In this document: piece after piece, positions 1-6,030 of the stretch
How positions within the stretch are numbered: position 1 is the stretch's first letter
How the letters are laid out: each line of letters begins with the position of its first letter
IMG/VR virus record: IMGVR_UViG_3300030109_003036
Span: 1-23,826 of that record
Length of the DNA: 23,826 nucleotides
Origin: a virus
Direction: 5' to 3' (one strand)
Translations under genes and position numbers: made by a program
The notes under the pieces: generated by a model
Database searches by the model: none
Told to the model about the DNA's origin: nothing
Seen by the model: only the letters and a program-made list of their open reading frames with translations

Positions 1-573
1 CACGGCGAAGTTGAAGATTGTATTATCTTTGGTATCACCTGTATTACAGGCCGTCCAATCTTATTTCATGCAATTATGGAAAACGGTGCGATCTTTTATA
101 GACTTCCAATTTCTGCGTTCATTCAAAGAGGATTTAAACCAGAGGATGTTCCTAGGTATAGACTGGATGAACTGGAGTTATGGAACTCTTTTAGTTATTA
201 TCCTGCTGTTACTTCTTGGGATATCTTAGACGGACAATCTGGTAAATATATAGGTAAAGATAAGAAATGGCATCCTGGTGCTTATCTTTTCACAGTTGAC
301 TTTGCACACCCAGAGAGTAATATACTAGATACTGATCATTCAGAAATTCCGCACGAACATAAGTGCGCTCACATACTTGCTTTAGACGATGGCAATTATG
401 CGGCTCAGCCAAACAATAGATTAATATGGGACATACCATCTTTTACAGTTAAAGATGAAATTCCTGACTGGAAAGTCCAAACATCCGAATGGAATGTAGA
501 GGACACTCGTAAATGGAAAACAGAAGATACTGACAAGTTCTTCTATGAAATTGAGGAGAAGAAACATGATTAA
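1..573 (+). CDS. Conserved phage protein of unknown function, 5' partial
   Basis: The frame is open from the first base, so the gene starts upstream of the window. The visible part is 190 residues, running through the ATG at 76 that might otherwise be taken as the start. It is rich in aromatic and acidic residues (WNSFSYYP, KKWHPGAYLFTVDF, DDGNYAAQPNNRLIWD) and has no membrane segment, so it looks like a soluble folded protein. The style recalls hypothetical proteins of marine T4-like and pelagic phages, but I do not recognise a domain. The C-terminus is charged (FFYEIEEKKHD). Its last bases carry the GAGGAG ribosome binding site for the next small gene, which suggests co-translation. Function unknown. 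Confidence 0.85.
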   Translation, partial: HGEVEDCIIFGITCITGRPILFHAIMENGAIFYRLPISAFIQRGFKPEDVPRYRLDELELWNSFSYYPAVTSWDILDGQSGKYIGKDKKWHPGAYLFTVDFAHPESNILDTDHSEIPHEHKCAHILALDDGNYAAQPNNRLIWDIPSFTVKDEIPDWKVQTSEWNVEDTRKWKTEDTDKFFYEIEEKKHD

Positions 574-646
574 AAAAATTTGGAATAAGATTAAAGATCT
601 TTGGAACAAATGGGTAGAATGGATGTTCAAAGGATTTTATAAATAA
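566..646 (+). CDS. Mini-protein, 26 aa, amphipathic and Lys/Trp-rich
   Basis: A very short gene overlapping the end of the previous one by 8 bases. GAGGAG at 553-558 lies 7 bases before the ATG, an excellent ribosome binding site. The stop overlaps the next ATG (taATG). The peptide is 26 residues with five Lys in the first ten and Trp/Phe spaced at helical intervals (KIWNKIKDLWNKW, then MFKGFYK). It could form an amphipathic membrane-surface helix. Such a peptide could be a holin-like, antimicrobial-like or membrane-remodelling factor, but nothing proves this. The good translation signals are the main reason to call it real. Confidence 0.6.
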   Translation: MIKKIWNKIKDLWNKWVEWMFKGFYK

Positions 647-960
647 TGAAACAAAAAAAACAAAGTAAACTAGATTGGTTTAAAAAAAATATTGTAATAG
701 TTCCTGTTATAGCAGCTATCTTAGCGGGAACTTTTACATCAATTCGTTATGTCTTAAATTTAACGGATACGATTGAAGCAAATAAATCAACACTTACAGA
801 AATTCACAGAGATATAAAAGATCTTAAAGAAAAAGTAACAGGAATACAAACAAGACTTTCAGCTGCCGAAGCTACATGGGAGATGGCAGAAAATTTATAT
901 AGACAATTAGCAGATCAAGTAAGGGAGCATGCATATGATATTAAGGATCTTAACCGTTAG
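646..960 (+). CDS. Membrane-anchored coiled-coil protein
   Basis: 104 residues. A basic N-terminus (MKQKKQSK) precedes one hydrophobic segment at about residues 17-30 (VIVPVIAAILAGTF). A heptad-rich, charged helix follows from about 40 to 100 (EIHRDIKDLKEKVTGIQTRL), which suggests a coiled coil facing the periplasm or cytoplasm. The start overlaps the stop of the 26-aa gene by one base and the end overlaps the next gene by 26 bases, so these genes are probably translated together. TM-plus-coiled-coil proteins in phage accessory blocks include i-spanin-like and holin-associated proteins. No specific family is recognised. Confidence 0.8.
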   Translation: MKQKKQSKLDWFKKNIVIVPVIAAILAGTFTSIRYVLNLTDTIEANKSTLTEIHRDIKDLKEKVTGIQTRLSAAEATWEMAENLYRQLADQVREHAYDIKDLNR

Positions 961-1462
961 TGTTTTATTCTTTCTGTTCTCTACAACAGCACAAGCACGA
1001 AACGAATATTTAAACAACGGCACAAACACATGTGCTCAAGGTGAGTTTTCAGTTTCTGTTGAACAAAGAGATGACCAGTACAACTATAATCATAATAGTC
1101 CTACTAATAATTATGAAGGAACTGATGATGATAGAATGTTAAGATTTACATACAGAAAATATTTAGGTTCGGCATGCACAGATGAATTTGTAGAAGAACA
1201 AGAAAAACAAATGAAGATTAAAACTCAATTAGAAGTTATTAAAGAGTGTAAAAGAGTACCTAGAATTAATCCTCCACCACCAGAATTTGCTGAATTAATT
1301 AATATGTGTATGAAAGTGGGTGTAATGTCAGCGTCTAGTTTTAATGGAGACAGGGATTTTGACCCTAAAGTAAGCTACTGGACTATACTTAAAAAGCAGT
1401 ATTTGAAAGATAATCCAGATGTGGTAATAATGAAAGACCCAAGGTTAAAAAATGTCAAATAA
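935..1462 (+). CDS. Secreted protein with signal peptide, unknown function
   Basis: The ATG at 935 is preferred over that at 929, because GGGAG at 923-927 lies 7 bases upstream of it. The N-terminus MILRILTVSVLFFLF ending STTAQA-R is a textbook Sec signal peptide with an AxA-type cleavage site near residue 21. The mature part (about 154 aa) has several cysteines (GTNTCAQGEF, GSACTDEF, EECKRV-like and NMCMKVG), compatible with disulfides in the periplasm. It has a polar Asn/Asp stretch (YNYNHNSPTNNYEGTDDD) and a Pro-rich loop (RINPPPPEF). It sits between two TM/coiled-coil proteins, so the three may form an envelope-associated complex. No known domain recognised. Confidence 0.8.
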   Translation: MILRILTVSVLFFLFSTTAQARNEYLNNGTNTCAQGEFSVSVEQRDDQYNYNHNSPTNNYEGTDDDRMLRFTYRKYLGSACTDEFVEEQEKQMKIKTQLEVIKECKRVPRINPPPPEFAELINMCMKVGVMSASSFNGDRDFDPKVSYWTILKKQYLKDNPDVVIMKDPRLKNVK

Positions 1463-1829
1463 ACCTATGAAAATATCAGAGTCAGCTGCAGTGCAAATGC
1501 CAATGAAAACGGTAGCGTCATTAATTGTAATGGTTGCAATGGGTGTGTTTGCGTACACAGAAATTACAGGTAGGCTCACAAGCTTAGAGACATCAAGAGA
1601 GTTAATGGGTGCAGACTTATTGAAAAAAAGTGAGCAGTTGCCCGTAGACCAAGAACAGCTAATGTTGTTGGAGGATCTTTATAAGACCACTGAAAAAATA
1701 GAAATAAGAATTGAAGACATGATGCACAACAAAGTTAATATAGAATTTTTACAAAAACAAACTGAAAAATTATTAGAAGATGTAGAAGAATTAAAAGATA
1801 AAGTAAGAGCAAATGGAAGTGCACATTAG
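1452..1829 (+). CDS. Membrane-anchored coiled-coil protein
   Basis: 125 residues, overlapping the secreted protein by 11 bases. A hydrophobic segment lies at about residues 20-35 (VASLIVMVAMGVFAY). Long charged helices follow (LEDLYKTTEKIEIRIEDM and TEKLLEDVEELKDKV), typical of coiled coil. The organisation mirrors the protein at 646-960 (short N-terminus, one TM, then coiled coil), so the pair flanking the secreted protein may be functional partners. An alternative start at residue 6 (1467) is possible. Role unknown. Membrane attachment is inferred from hydrophobicity alone. Confidence 0.8.
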   Translation: MSNKPMKISESAAVQMPMKTVASLIVMVAMGVFAYTEITGRLTSLETSRELMGADLLKKSEQLPVDQEQLMLLEDLYKTTEKIEIRIEDMMHNKVNIEFLQKQTEKLLEDVEELKDKVRANGSAH

Positions 1830-2414
1830 GTGATTTTTACCCGAGACCAAGAAAACAAAAAAATTTTAATCGACAACAAATATTTCAATTTTCAAACCAT
1901 GATGGAATGGGAAAAACCTTACATGGAATTTTTAGTTGATAATTTAAAACCACATGGTCATGTTTTAGAAATTGGATATGGATTAGGATACAGTTTTAAT
2001 AGAATACAAAAGCACGATATATCTTCACATACTCTTATTGAGTGTAATCAAACCGTTATAGATTCAATCAACAATAAAAATGTAAAGATTATTAAAGGAT
2101 ATTGGCAAGATGTTTTTAATCAACTTGATAAATATGATTGCATTTTTTTTGATGATGCCCCTAATGAAAAATACTCAAAAAAGAATAGATTTGATGAGTT
2201 TTTAATGAAAATACTAAGACACGTAAAATATAATACAAGATTAACATGGTACTGTGATCAATTTGACACAGATCTTTCTAATTATCCAGCTAAAATAGAT
2301 TTAAAAAAATTTAATGTAAAAGTCCCAAAAAATTGTAAATACACTAAAGCAAAAGAGTATATGTTAGCTCCTGTTTTGTCATTTAAACACGTAGATCCAT
2401 TAAAAATATCTTGA
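1830..2414 (+). CDS. GAMT/RMT2-like SAM-dependent methyltransferase
   Basis: 194 residues starting at a GTG that abuts the previous stop. The N-terminal MEWEKPYMEFL (about residues 25-35) matches the WETPYM region of guanidinoacetate N-methyltransferase, whose Glu contacts substrate. HVLEIGYGLGYS (44-55) is the SAM-binding motif I, HTLIECNQ (67-74) matches the family IIECN segment, and KGYWQDV (89-95) matches KGLWEDV. YDCIFFDDAP (102-111) carries the acidic active-site region. NCKYTKAKEYMLAPVL near the end matches the NCxY...PLV ending of GAMT. Family members methylate guanidino groups (guanidinoacetate, or arginine in RMT2). Substrate here is unknown. Neighbours give no pathway. The family assignment is firm by motif order, the substrate is not. 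Confidence 0.85.
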   Translation: MIFTRDQENKKILIDNKYFNFQTMMEWEKPYMEFLVDNLKPHGHVLEIGYGLGYSFNRIQKHDISSHTLIECNQTVIDSINNKNVKIIKGYWQDVFNQLDKYDCIFFDDAPNEKYSKKNRFDEFLMKILRHVKYNTRLTWYCDQFDTDLSNYPAKIDLKKFNVKVPKNCKYTKAKEYMLAPVLSFKHVDPLKIS

Positions 2415-2438
2415 TAAATCAACATCAATTTGTATAAT
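2411..2438 (+). promoter_or_regulatory. Sigma70-like promoter, possibly leaderless
   Basis: TTGATA at 2411-2416, a 16-base spacer and TATAAT at 2433-2438. The ATG of the 24-aa gene lies at 2444, 6 bases after the -10 box, about where transcription would start. It overlaps the stop codon of the methyltransferase gene. Confidence 0.5.
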
Positions 2439-2443
2439 TACTT

Positions 2444-2518
2444 ATGAAAAAATTTCTTTCTAAACTTGTGGATAAGATAGAACAGTTATTATTAACCCTT
2501 ATGGGATGGAAAAAATAA
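2444..2518 (+). CDS. Mini-protein, 24 aa, amphipathic
   Basis: A 24-residue open frame with a Lys-rich start and Leu-rich middle (MKKFLSKLVDKIEQLLLTLM then GWKK). It would form one amphipathic helix. There is no Shine-Dalgarno, but a good promoter ends 5 bases upstream, so translation could be leaderless. It resembles in type, not in sequence, the 26-aa peptide at 566-646. The function is unknown, and its reality is uncertain because a frame of this size can occur by chance. Confidence 0.4.
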   Translation: MKKFLSKLVDKIEQLLLTLMGWKK

Positions 2519-2525
2519 AATTTTT

Positions 2526-2735
2526 ATGGAAATTGTAGTAGCCCTTTTAATGTTTGTAGACCACGAAATCAAAGAACACAGAATTCAACCGTCAATGAGT
2601 GTGTGTCTTAAAGGTAAGCGTGAGGCTTCGCGTCAGATTAGCGATAATATAGAGTATAAATGTATTAAAACTAAAGCTGAATTAGAAGACAATATTGATG
2701 GGACAAAATCTATCAAAAAGATAATATTGGAGTAA
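2526..2735 (+). CDS. Small membrane or secreted phage protein
   Basis: 69 residues. A short hydrophobic N-terminus (MEIVVALLMFV) is followed by a polar body containing CLKGKREASRQ and YKCIKTKAELEDNIDGTKSIKK. Two cysteines about 18 residues apart could form a disulfide if exported. I believe closely similar small proteins occur in other marine phages, from memory of the style (ALFMF...ECLKGKREA). The stop overlaps the next ATG (taATG). The hydrophobic stretch is too short to be sure it is a signal peptide. Unknown function. Confidence 0.75.
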   Translation: MEIVVALLMFVDHEIKEHRIQPSMSVCLKGKREASRQISDNIEYKCIKTKAELEDNIDGTKSIKKIILE

Positions 2736-2857
2736 TGCAAAAGCGCAATAAGAAACGCAATCCTATTGCACAACAATTAAGGCACTTTACTTCAAAGATA
2801 ATAAAGAATAAAAAGAAGTATGACAGAAAAAAGATTCCACCACAGGATCTCAGCTGA
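2735..2857 (+). CDS. Small basic protein, DUF7230-like
   Basis: 40 residues, starting on the last base of the preceding stop and overlapping the next gene by 38 bases in another frame. The sequence begins MQKRNKKRNPIAQQLRHF and continues with KIIKNKKKYDRKK. The pattern K-K-NP(I/V)A-x-x-L-R ... KxxKxKKxYxRK is a well-known small conserved phage protein type (DUF7230-like, recalled). It is strongly basic with no acidic residues until the end, so RNA or DNA binding is plausible. The conserved pattern and tandem coupling support the call despite its length. Confidence 0.7.
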   Translation: MQKRNKKRNPIAQQLRHFTSKIIKNKKKYDRKKIPPQDLS

Positions 2858-3044
2858 TATCGTAAACGGTGAATGTCCAACATGCGAGGAAAGCACTATG
2901 CTAGTAGGAATTACTAGGGATAGTTATAGATGTGTAAATTGTGGTGCGGATTTACATCAGCATATAAACGGAAAAATTAGCTACATACCTACATCTAATA
3001 ATAGTGAAAAAAATTACGACATGTATTTAAAAGACTGGATGTAA
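2820..3044 (+). CDS. Zinc-ribbon protein
   Basis: 74 residues. CPTC at about residues 19-22 and CVNC at 38-41 form a CxxC-x15-CxxC zinc ribbon. The N-terminus MTEKRFHHRISADIVNGE and the tail HINGKISYIPT are soluble. Zinc ribbons of this size typically bind nucleic acid or a host protein. It overlaps the basic 40-aa gene upstream and its stop overlaps the ATG of another basic protein downstream, so it sits in a cluster of very small probable nucleic-acid-binding proteins. The target is unknown. Confidence 0.8.
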   Translation: MTEKRFHHRISADIVNGECPTCEESTMLVGITRDSYRCVNCGADLHQHINGKISYIPTSNNSEKNYDMYLKDWM

Positions 3045-3175
3045 TGGTTAAACGAGCTCTTTTTGGAGTTAATTCATACGTAAAACGTACTAAACCTAAG
3101 ATAGGAAGACACAAAAAACGTATGAACAAATCAGAAAAAAGAAGTTATAAACCTACACGAGGCCAAGGGCGCTAA
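3044..3175 (+). CDS. Small very basic protein
   Basis: 43 residues starting on the last base of the previous stop, with its own stop overlapping the next ATG. Composition is dominated by Lys and Arg (VKRTKPKIGRHKKRMNKSEKR and the ending YKPTRGQGR). It has no hydrophobic core to speak of, so it is probably disordered and nucleic-acid binding. The GRHKK..NK.EKR...RGQGR pattern is one I associate with small conserved proteins in other marine phages (recalled, not checked). Back-to-back one-base overlaps on both sides strongly favour a real translated gene. Confidence 0.7.
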   Translation: MVKRALFGVNSYVKRTKPKIGRHKKRMNKSEKRSYKPTRGQGR

Positions 3176-3387
3176 TGGAAAAGATTGTTATAATTACCCT
3201 GTTTACGTTAACGTTTACGGGGAAAGTTGAAATGCTTTCTTTTGAACTTCCCAGCAAACAAAGTTGTTCTTCTTGGTGGCATCAAAATATAAAACCGTTA
3301 CCTATTAAAGAAAGACCTTTAAGTCAACGCAACTACCGATTGTATAAAGGACTACATGTAGTAGATTATAGATGTTCTGGACACTAA
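3175..3387 (+). CDS. Small exported Cys-pair protein
   Basis: 70 residues. A hydrophobic start (MEKIVIITLFTLTFTGKV) looks like a signal sequence or anchor. One cysteine lies in KQSCSSWWHQN and another in the terminal VVDYRCSGH, so the mature domain could be closed by one disulfide. The layout (export signal, Cys near residue 30, Cys close to the C-terminus) recurs at 3890-4096 and in the minus gene 5391-5603. Unknown function. The next small gene overlaps its end. Confidence 0.7.
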   Translation: MEKIVIITLFTLTFTGKVEMLSFELPSKQSCSSWWHQNIKPLPIKERPLSQRNYRLYKGLHVVDYRCSGH

Positions 3388-3458
3388 TCATAACATTATT
3401 GTGGATAGATACTTGCATTTGGAACAATAATGCATTATATAGGATAAAAGAAAGGTAA
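3372..3458 (+). CDS. Mini transmembrane protein, 28 aa
   Basis: Open frame of 28 residues overlapping the previous gene by 16 bases. It begins MFWTLIITLLWIDTCIW, a hydrophobic helix rich in Trp, and ends with the charged RIKER. It looks like a single-pass membrane microprotein. Translation signals are weak, with no clear Shine-Dalgarno. Its last bases (GAAAGG) form the ribosome binding site of the next gene. It may be a chance frame. Confidence 0.4.
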   Translation: MFWTLIITLLWIDTCIWNNNALYRIKER

Positions 3459-3459
3459 T

Positions 3460-3648
3460 ATGAGATACACATACATAATAACAGATGAAGATAGTAAATC
3501 AGAAACAATTTATGCTATGAGTTTTAAAAAAATGTTAAAACAGCTCGATAAGAAAAAGACGTTCTGGGTCACCTACGAAAATAAGAAAGGAAATCCTCAG
3601 ACAAAAGTGATAGTAAATGGGAAAGAACAAAAAAATATACACACCTAA
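3460..3648 (+). CDS. Small soluble hypothetical protein
   Basis: 62 residues with GAAAGG about 6 bases upstream of the ATG. The sequence (MRYTYIITDEDSKSETIYAM, SFKKMLKQLDKKKTFWVTYENKK) alternates hydrophobic and polar residues, consistent with a small alpha/beta domain: strand, helix, two strands. No family recognised. The downstream gene at 3617 overlaps it by 32 bases in another frame. Confidence 0.7.
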   Translation: MRYTYIITDEDSKSETIYAMSFKKMLKQLDKKKTFWVTYENKKGNPQTKVIVNGKEQKNIHT

Positions 3649-3763
3649 TGTTTATAACCAGTGGTTAGCATTATTTCGTAAAAATTTAGAGGAGAAGAAA
3701 AAACATGAAAGAGAAAAAAATAACCATAACAAGCAAAAACATAAGCCCAAAGCAGTGGTCTAA
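3617..3763 (+). CDS. Small Lys-rich hypothetical protein
   Basis: 48 residues bridging two clearer genes, overlapping both (32 bases upstream, 59 downstream). The N-terminal half is folded-looking (YTPNVYNQWLALFRKNLEEK) and the second half is almost only Lys, His, Asn and Glu. The ATG follows GTAAATGG without a clear ribosome binding site, so translation would rely on coupling. GAGGAGAAG inside it serves the next gene. Moderate support: the N-terminal half does not look random, but the tail is forced by the overlap. Confidence 0.5.
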   Translation: MGKNKKIYTPNVYNQWLALFRKNLEEKKKHEREKNNHNKQKHKPKAVV

Positions 3764-3887
3764 TTTAATATTAGAACTTAATCTTTTAAAAAAAGCATGG
3801 GCTCCATATGCGACTTTAAGTTTACAAACGTTTGGGATAAACAAAGTCATATCACACGGCACACGAACGGTTGAAAAAGAAGACTAA
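3705..3887 (+). CDS. Small conserved phage protein
   Basis: 60 residues behind a strong GAGGAG ribosome binding site. The core KNISPKQWSNLILELNLLKKAWAPYATLSL reads as a helix followed by a strand. It resembles in pattern the minus-strand protein at 14061-14276 (KNASQGQLRSLEAELRILSRQWRSYGPIIKI), with the same order of Lys-Asn, a helix with spaced Leu, Lys/Arg-x-W, Tyr-Gly/Ala and a hydrophobic strand. The two may be distant paralogues. Function unknown. Confidence 0.75.
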   Translation: MKEKKITITSKNISPKQWSNLILELNLLKKAWAPYATLSLQTFGINKVISHGTRTVEKED

Positions 3888-3889
3888 AA

Positions 3890-4096
3890 ATGTGCAAAAC
3901 ATTAATTGTATTGATCCTATTATTTGACGGGACTTTGATACAAAAGAAGCATGCCCTGCATAAAAGTATGACCGTGGAAGAATGCTCACAGATTGGGGAC
4001 CAGTACAGAGAGAAGTTTGCTACGTATAATGATGCAGATAATATATGGGTCATGAACGACAAATCCGGCTCCTGGCAGGGTTTTATCTGTAAATAG
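3890..4096 (+). CDS. Small exported Cys-pair protein
   Basis: 68 residues. A hydrophobic N-terminus (MCKTLIVLILLFDG) is followed by a soluble part with MTVEECSQIGDQYREKF and a C-terminal WQGFICK. The Cys spacing fits one intramolecular disulfide after export. It is last in the run of very small genes that precedes the Hsp20 promoter, with only two bases between it and the gene before. Unknown function. Confidence 0.7.
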   Translation: MCKTLIVLILLFDGTLIQKKHALHKSMTVEECSQIGDQYREKFATYNDADNIWVMNDKSGSWQGFICK

Positions 4097-4107
4097 GTGT
4101 CTCCCCC

Positions 4108-4135
4108 TTGACTTTAGCACAATTGCTCTTATATT
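4108..4135 (+). promoter_or_regulatory. Sigma70-like promoter for hsp20
   Basis: TTGACT at 4108-4113, a 16-base spacer and TATATT at 4130-4135. It lies in the only clear gap of the left block, directly before the chaperone gene. A weak hairpin in the leader (ATAGG at 4141 with CCTAT at 4157-4161, followed by TTTT) could act as an attenuator or as the terminator of the previous operon. Confidence 0.65.
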
Positions 4136-4193
4136 AAGGGATAGGTGCCTTTAAGGGCCTATTTTATTAACTGTCTAAACAAGGAGGTTTTAA

Positions 4194-4637
4194 ATGACAT
4201 TCAATAAATTACCATCCATCTTTAAAAGATTCAGACCTGTTTCAATAGGTTTTGATGATGTTTTCGAAAATTTTGATAGACTTATGAGAGAGAGTTTTGA
4301 CCAAGATAGCGGTTTTAATAACTTTCCCTATCACGATATCGTAAAAACTGGAGATACAACGTATAATATAGAAGTTGCTCTAGCTGGATATTCAAAAAAT
4401 GAAATATCAGTGGAGTATGCAGATAACTTATTACGTATTACTTCTGAAAAACCTGAAGATGAAAATAAAAAAAGTACAATTCACCAAGGAATTTCAAAAA
4501 AATATTTCTCTAAAGTATTTTCTTTAGCTGATGAAGTAGAAATTAAAGGTGCTGAGTTTAAAGATGGATTGCTCAAAGTATCTTTAAAAAGAATTGTTCC
4601 AAAAGGAAAAGAACCAAGAAAGATTGCCATCAAGTAA
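4194..4637 (+). CDS. Hsp20/IbpA small heat-shock protein
   Basis: 147 residues behind a near-perfect AAGGAGG (4181-4187) 6 bases before the ATG. The alpha-crystallin domain spans about residues 35-140: PYHDIVKTGDTTYNIEVALAG, EISVEYADNLLRITSEK, GISKKYFSKVFSLADEVEI and the hallmark AEFKDGLLKVSLKR. The N-terminal arm (FDDVFENFDRL) and the C-terminal basic IAIK tail match the IbpA group. These ATP-independent chaperones hold unfolding proteins and occur in T4-like cyanophages and other marine phages. Its own promoter and strong ribosome binding site suggest high expression, perhaps to protect virion proteins during assembly. Confidence 0.95.
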   Translation: MTFNKLPSIFKRFRPVSIGFDDVFENFDRLMRESFDQDSGFNNFPYHDIVKTGDTTYNIEVALAGYSKNEISVEYADNLLRITSEKPEDENKKSTIHQGISKKYFSKVFSLADEVEIKGAEFKDGLLKVSLKRIVPKGKEPRKIAIK

Positions 4638-4643
4638 ATAATT

Positions 4644-5309
4644 ATGTTCAACATTCAAGATATAATATTAAGAGTCCCTAATATGATGTCTGACGAAGAG
4701 TGTGAACTTTTAATTAATTATCATAAAGAATATGAGAAAGCATCTGTTTTAGAACATTGTGATGAAGCAAATACAGGGGTGGATACTGAATCTACTTTTA
4801 AGTGTTTAAGTCTCCCCCCTAAAAGTAAAGAACACGAACTCGTGCATAAAAAAACTAAAGCTATGATCGAAAACTGGTTGCTTCATTTAGACAAATTCAA
4901 AGCTTTTCATCTACCTTTGTTTTCTAAATGTTTAAACTTTTCTCATATGTATAGACTTTTAAAATATGAAAAAGGAGCAAAGATTCATCCACACTCTGAC
5001 TTTTGTGATTATACCTATGCCAGCTGCACTTTTAATTTAAATGATGATTATACTGGCGGAGAATTTGGATTTTGGAATGGTCAACACACAGTTAAATTAA
5101 AAAAAGGAGAAGGAATGATTTGGCCCGCTGATTTTTTTTGGGTTCATGAAGTAAATCCTATTAAGACAGGAGTTCGTTATTCTACTAACTCTTTTATTCA
5201 ATCTGTTGATACTGATCTTGTTCAAGAAATGAATGAACAAACTTATAGTAAAGCTCGTACACGTTCTTTAAATCATCCACAATATTTTTGGAATGAAGAA
5301 ATAAAATAA
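4644..5309 (+). CDS. 2OG-Fe(II) oxygenase, prolyl-4-hydroxylase-like
   Basis: 221 residues, 6 bases after hsp20, so probably the same transcript. The double-stranded beta-helix iron site is visible: HSD at residues 117-119 (in KIHPHSDFCDY), the strand GGEFGFWNG near 138-146, and the distal His168 (WVHEVNPI) followed by Arg178, which would bind 2-oxoglutarate. The N-terminus (VPNMMSDEECELLINYHKE) matches the start of the P4H-type fold. It should couple 2-oxoglutarate decarboxylation to hydroxylation of a protein or small molecule. Such genes are frequent in T4-like and marine phages, but substrates are mostly unknown. A hairpin at 5312-5345 ends the unit. Confidence 0.9.
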   Translation: MFNIQDIILRVPNMMSDEECELLINYHKEYEKASVLEHCDEANTGVDTESTFKCLSLPPKSKEHELVHKKTKAMIENWLLHLDKFKAFHLPLFSKCLNFSHMYRLLKYEKGAKIHPHSDFCDYTYASCTFNLNDDYTGGEFGFWNGQHTVKLKKGEGMIWPADFFWVHEVNPIKTGVRYSTNSFIQSVDTDLVQEMNEQTYSKARTRSLNHPQYFWNEEIK

Positions 5310-5311
5310 AG

Positions 5312-5345
5312 ACCTATCCTAAAGAGGGAAAAAATAAGGATAGGT
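5312..5345. terminator. Bidirectional hairpin between convergent genes
   Basis: ACCTATCCT at 5312-5320 pairs perfectly with AGGATAGGT at 5337-5345 around a 16-base A-rich loop. It lies between the stop of the oxygenase and the end of the minus-strand gene, where a shared terminator is expected. There is no long T tract, so its strength is uncertain. Confidence 0.5.
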
Positions 5346-5390
5346 TATTGTGGTGAGAATGTGTTGTCCTAACACAATTTGGCCATAATG

Positions 5391-5603
5391 TCAAGTAATA
5401 TTAATTTCTCTACACTCAAAAGTAATAGATATCTTATGTAAATCAACTTCTTCTTTACCAATCTCTATTAACTTATCAGCTGAAGCTTTAAAACCTACCA
5501 TACTGCAATCATATGCACTATCAAACTTAACAGGCCATTCAAATGGAGTCATACACTCATAGGTTGTAAGGCTACACATAGTTAAAATTAATATTATTTT
5601 CAT
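5391..5603 (-). CDS. Small exported Cys-pair protein, minus strand
   Basis: 70 residues, the only convincing minus-strand gene in the first 11 kb. On its strand AAAGGA lies about 8 bases before the ATG. The N-terminus MKIILILTMCSLTTYECM is a short hydrophobic export sequence. Body cysteines occur in SAYDCSMVGF and the terminal FECREINI. The central helix ADKLIEIGKEEVDLHKI is amphipathic. The type matches the proteins at 3175 and 3890. It faces a strong divergent promoter and a ribbon-helix-helix gene, which hints at separate control. Function unknown. Confidence 0.8.
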   Translation of the reverse strand: MKIILILTMCSLTTYECMTPFEWPVKFDSAYDCSMVGFKASADKLIEIGKEEVDLHKISITFECREINIT

Positions 5604-5604
5604 G

Positions 5605-5633
5605 TTGACAATCCTTTTAAAAAATCCTATATA
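5605..5633 (+). promoter_or_regulatory. Strong sigma70-like promoter
   Basis: TTGACA at 5605-5610, a 17-base spacer and TATATA at 5628-5633, near consensus. It starts at the ATG of the minus-strand gene and drives the ribbon-helix-helix gene at 5661. Confidence 0.75.
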
Positions 5634-5660
5634 GTCATCATAAATAAATGAAAGGTACAG

Positions 5661-5834
5661 ATGACTGACACAAGTAAATATAGAAATGTTTCTTTAACAC
5701 ATGGAACATACAAGACTTTAATCGCATTGTCGAAGGTATTATTGCCAGATGCAAAATTGTCTATAAGCAAAACCATTGAATCACTAGTTAACGAAAAATC
5801 TAAAAAGTTGAATGGTAAAATTAAAAAAGACTAG
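5661..5834 (+). CDS. Ribbon-helix-helix (Arc/MetJ-type) DNA-binding protein
   Basis: 57 residues with GAAAGG upstream of the ATG. The order is a polar N-terminal strand (KYRNVSLTHGTYKTL), a first helix (YKTLIALSKVLLPDAKLS) and a second helix (SISKTIESLVNEKSKK), the arrangement of the RHH fold, in which the strand pairs in a dimer to read the major groove. The segment LSISKTIESLVNE is typical of phage RHH regulators. It is the first gene after a strong promoter and beside a divergent gene, so autoregulation of this intergenic region is likely (inference). Its end overlaps the next gene by 23 bases. Confidence 0.7.
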   Translation: MTDTSKYRNVSLTHGTYKTLIALSKVLLPDAKLSISKTIESLVNEKSKKLNGKIKKD

Positions 5835-6030
5835 CGTTCATATAGCTACATGTCCCACGTGTCGTGGGAATGGCTATTTGAGAGTAACTAATCAAACTAA
5901 CCCAACAGAAGAAGCAATACATCAATGCTGGGATTGTGATTCTGAAGGAGAATTTTATGTACATGAACCGAAAGATAATCAAGATAATGATGATAGTGAC
6001 AACTCTACTATTGATAAGTTCTTGCACTAA
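5812..6030 (+). CDS. DnaJ-type zinc-finger protein
   Basis: 72 residues. CPTCRGNGYLRV near residues 14-25 and QCWDCDSEGEF near 38-48 reproduce the CxxCxGxG repeat of the DnaJ zinc-binding domain, with the last Gly partly replaced. The C-terminal 25 residues are acidic and disordered-looking (DNQDNDDSDNS). No J domain is present, so it is a free-standing zinc module, possibly binding host proteins or chaperones. Similar modules are at 9336-9515 and fused at the end of the oxygenase 6526-7278. Its 3' end encodes a lipoprotein in another frame. Confidence 0.8.
   Translation: MVKLKKTSVHIATCPTCRGNGYLRVTNQTNPTEEAIHQCWDCDSEGEFYVHEPKDNQDNDDSDNSTIDKFLH

Noticed and set aside
11-229. Plus-strand frame of 72 codons at the left end
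   Set aside because: It is a shadow of the partial gene in frame 1, which has a much more protein-like composition.
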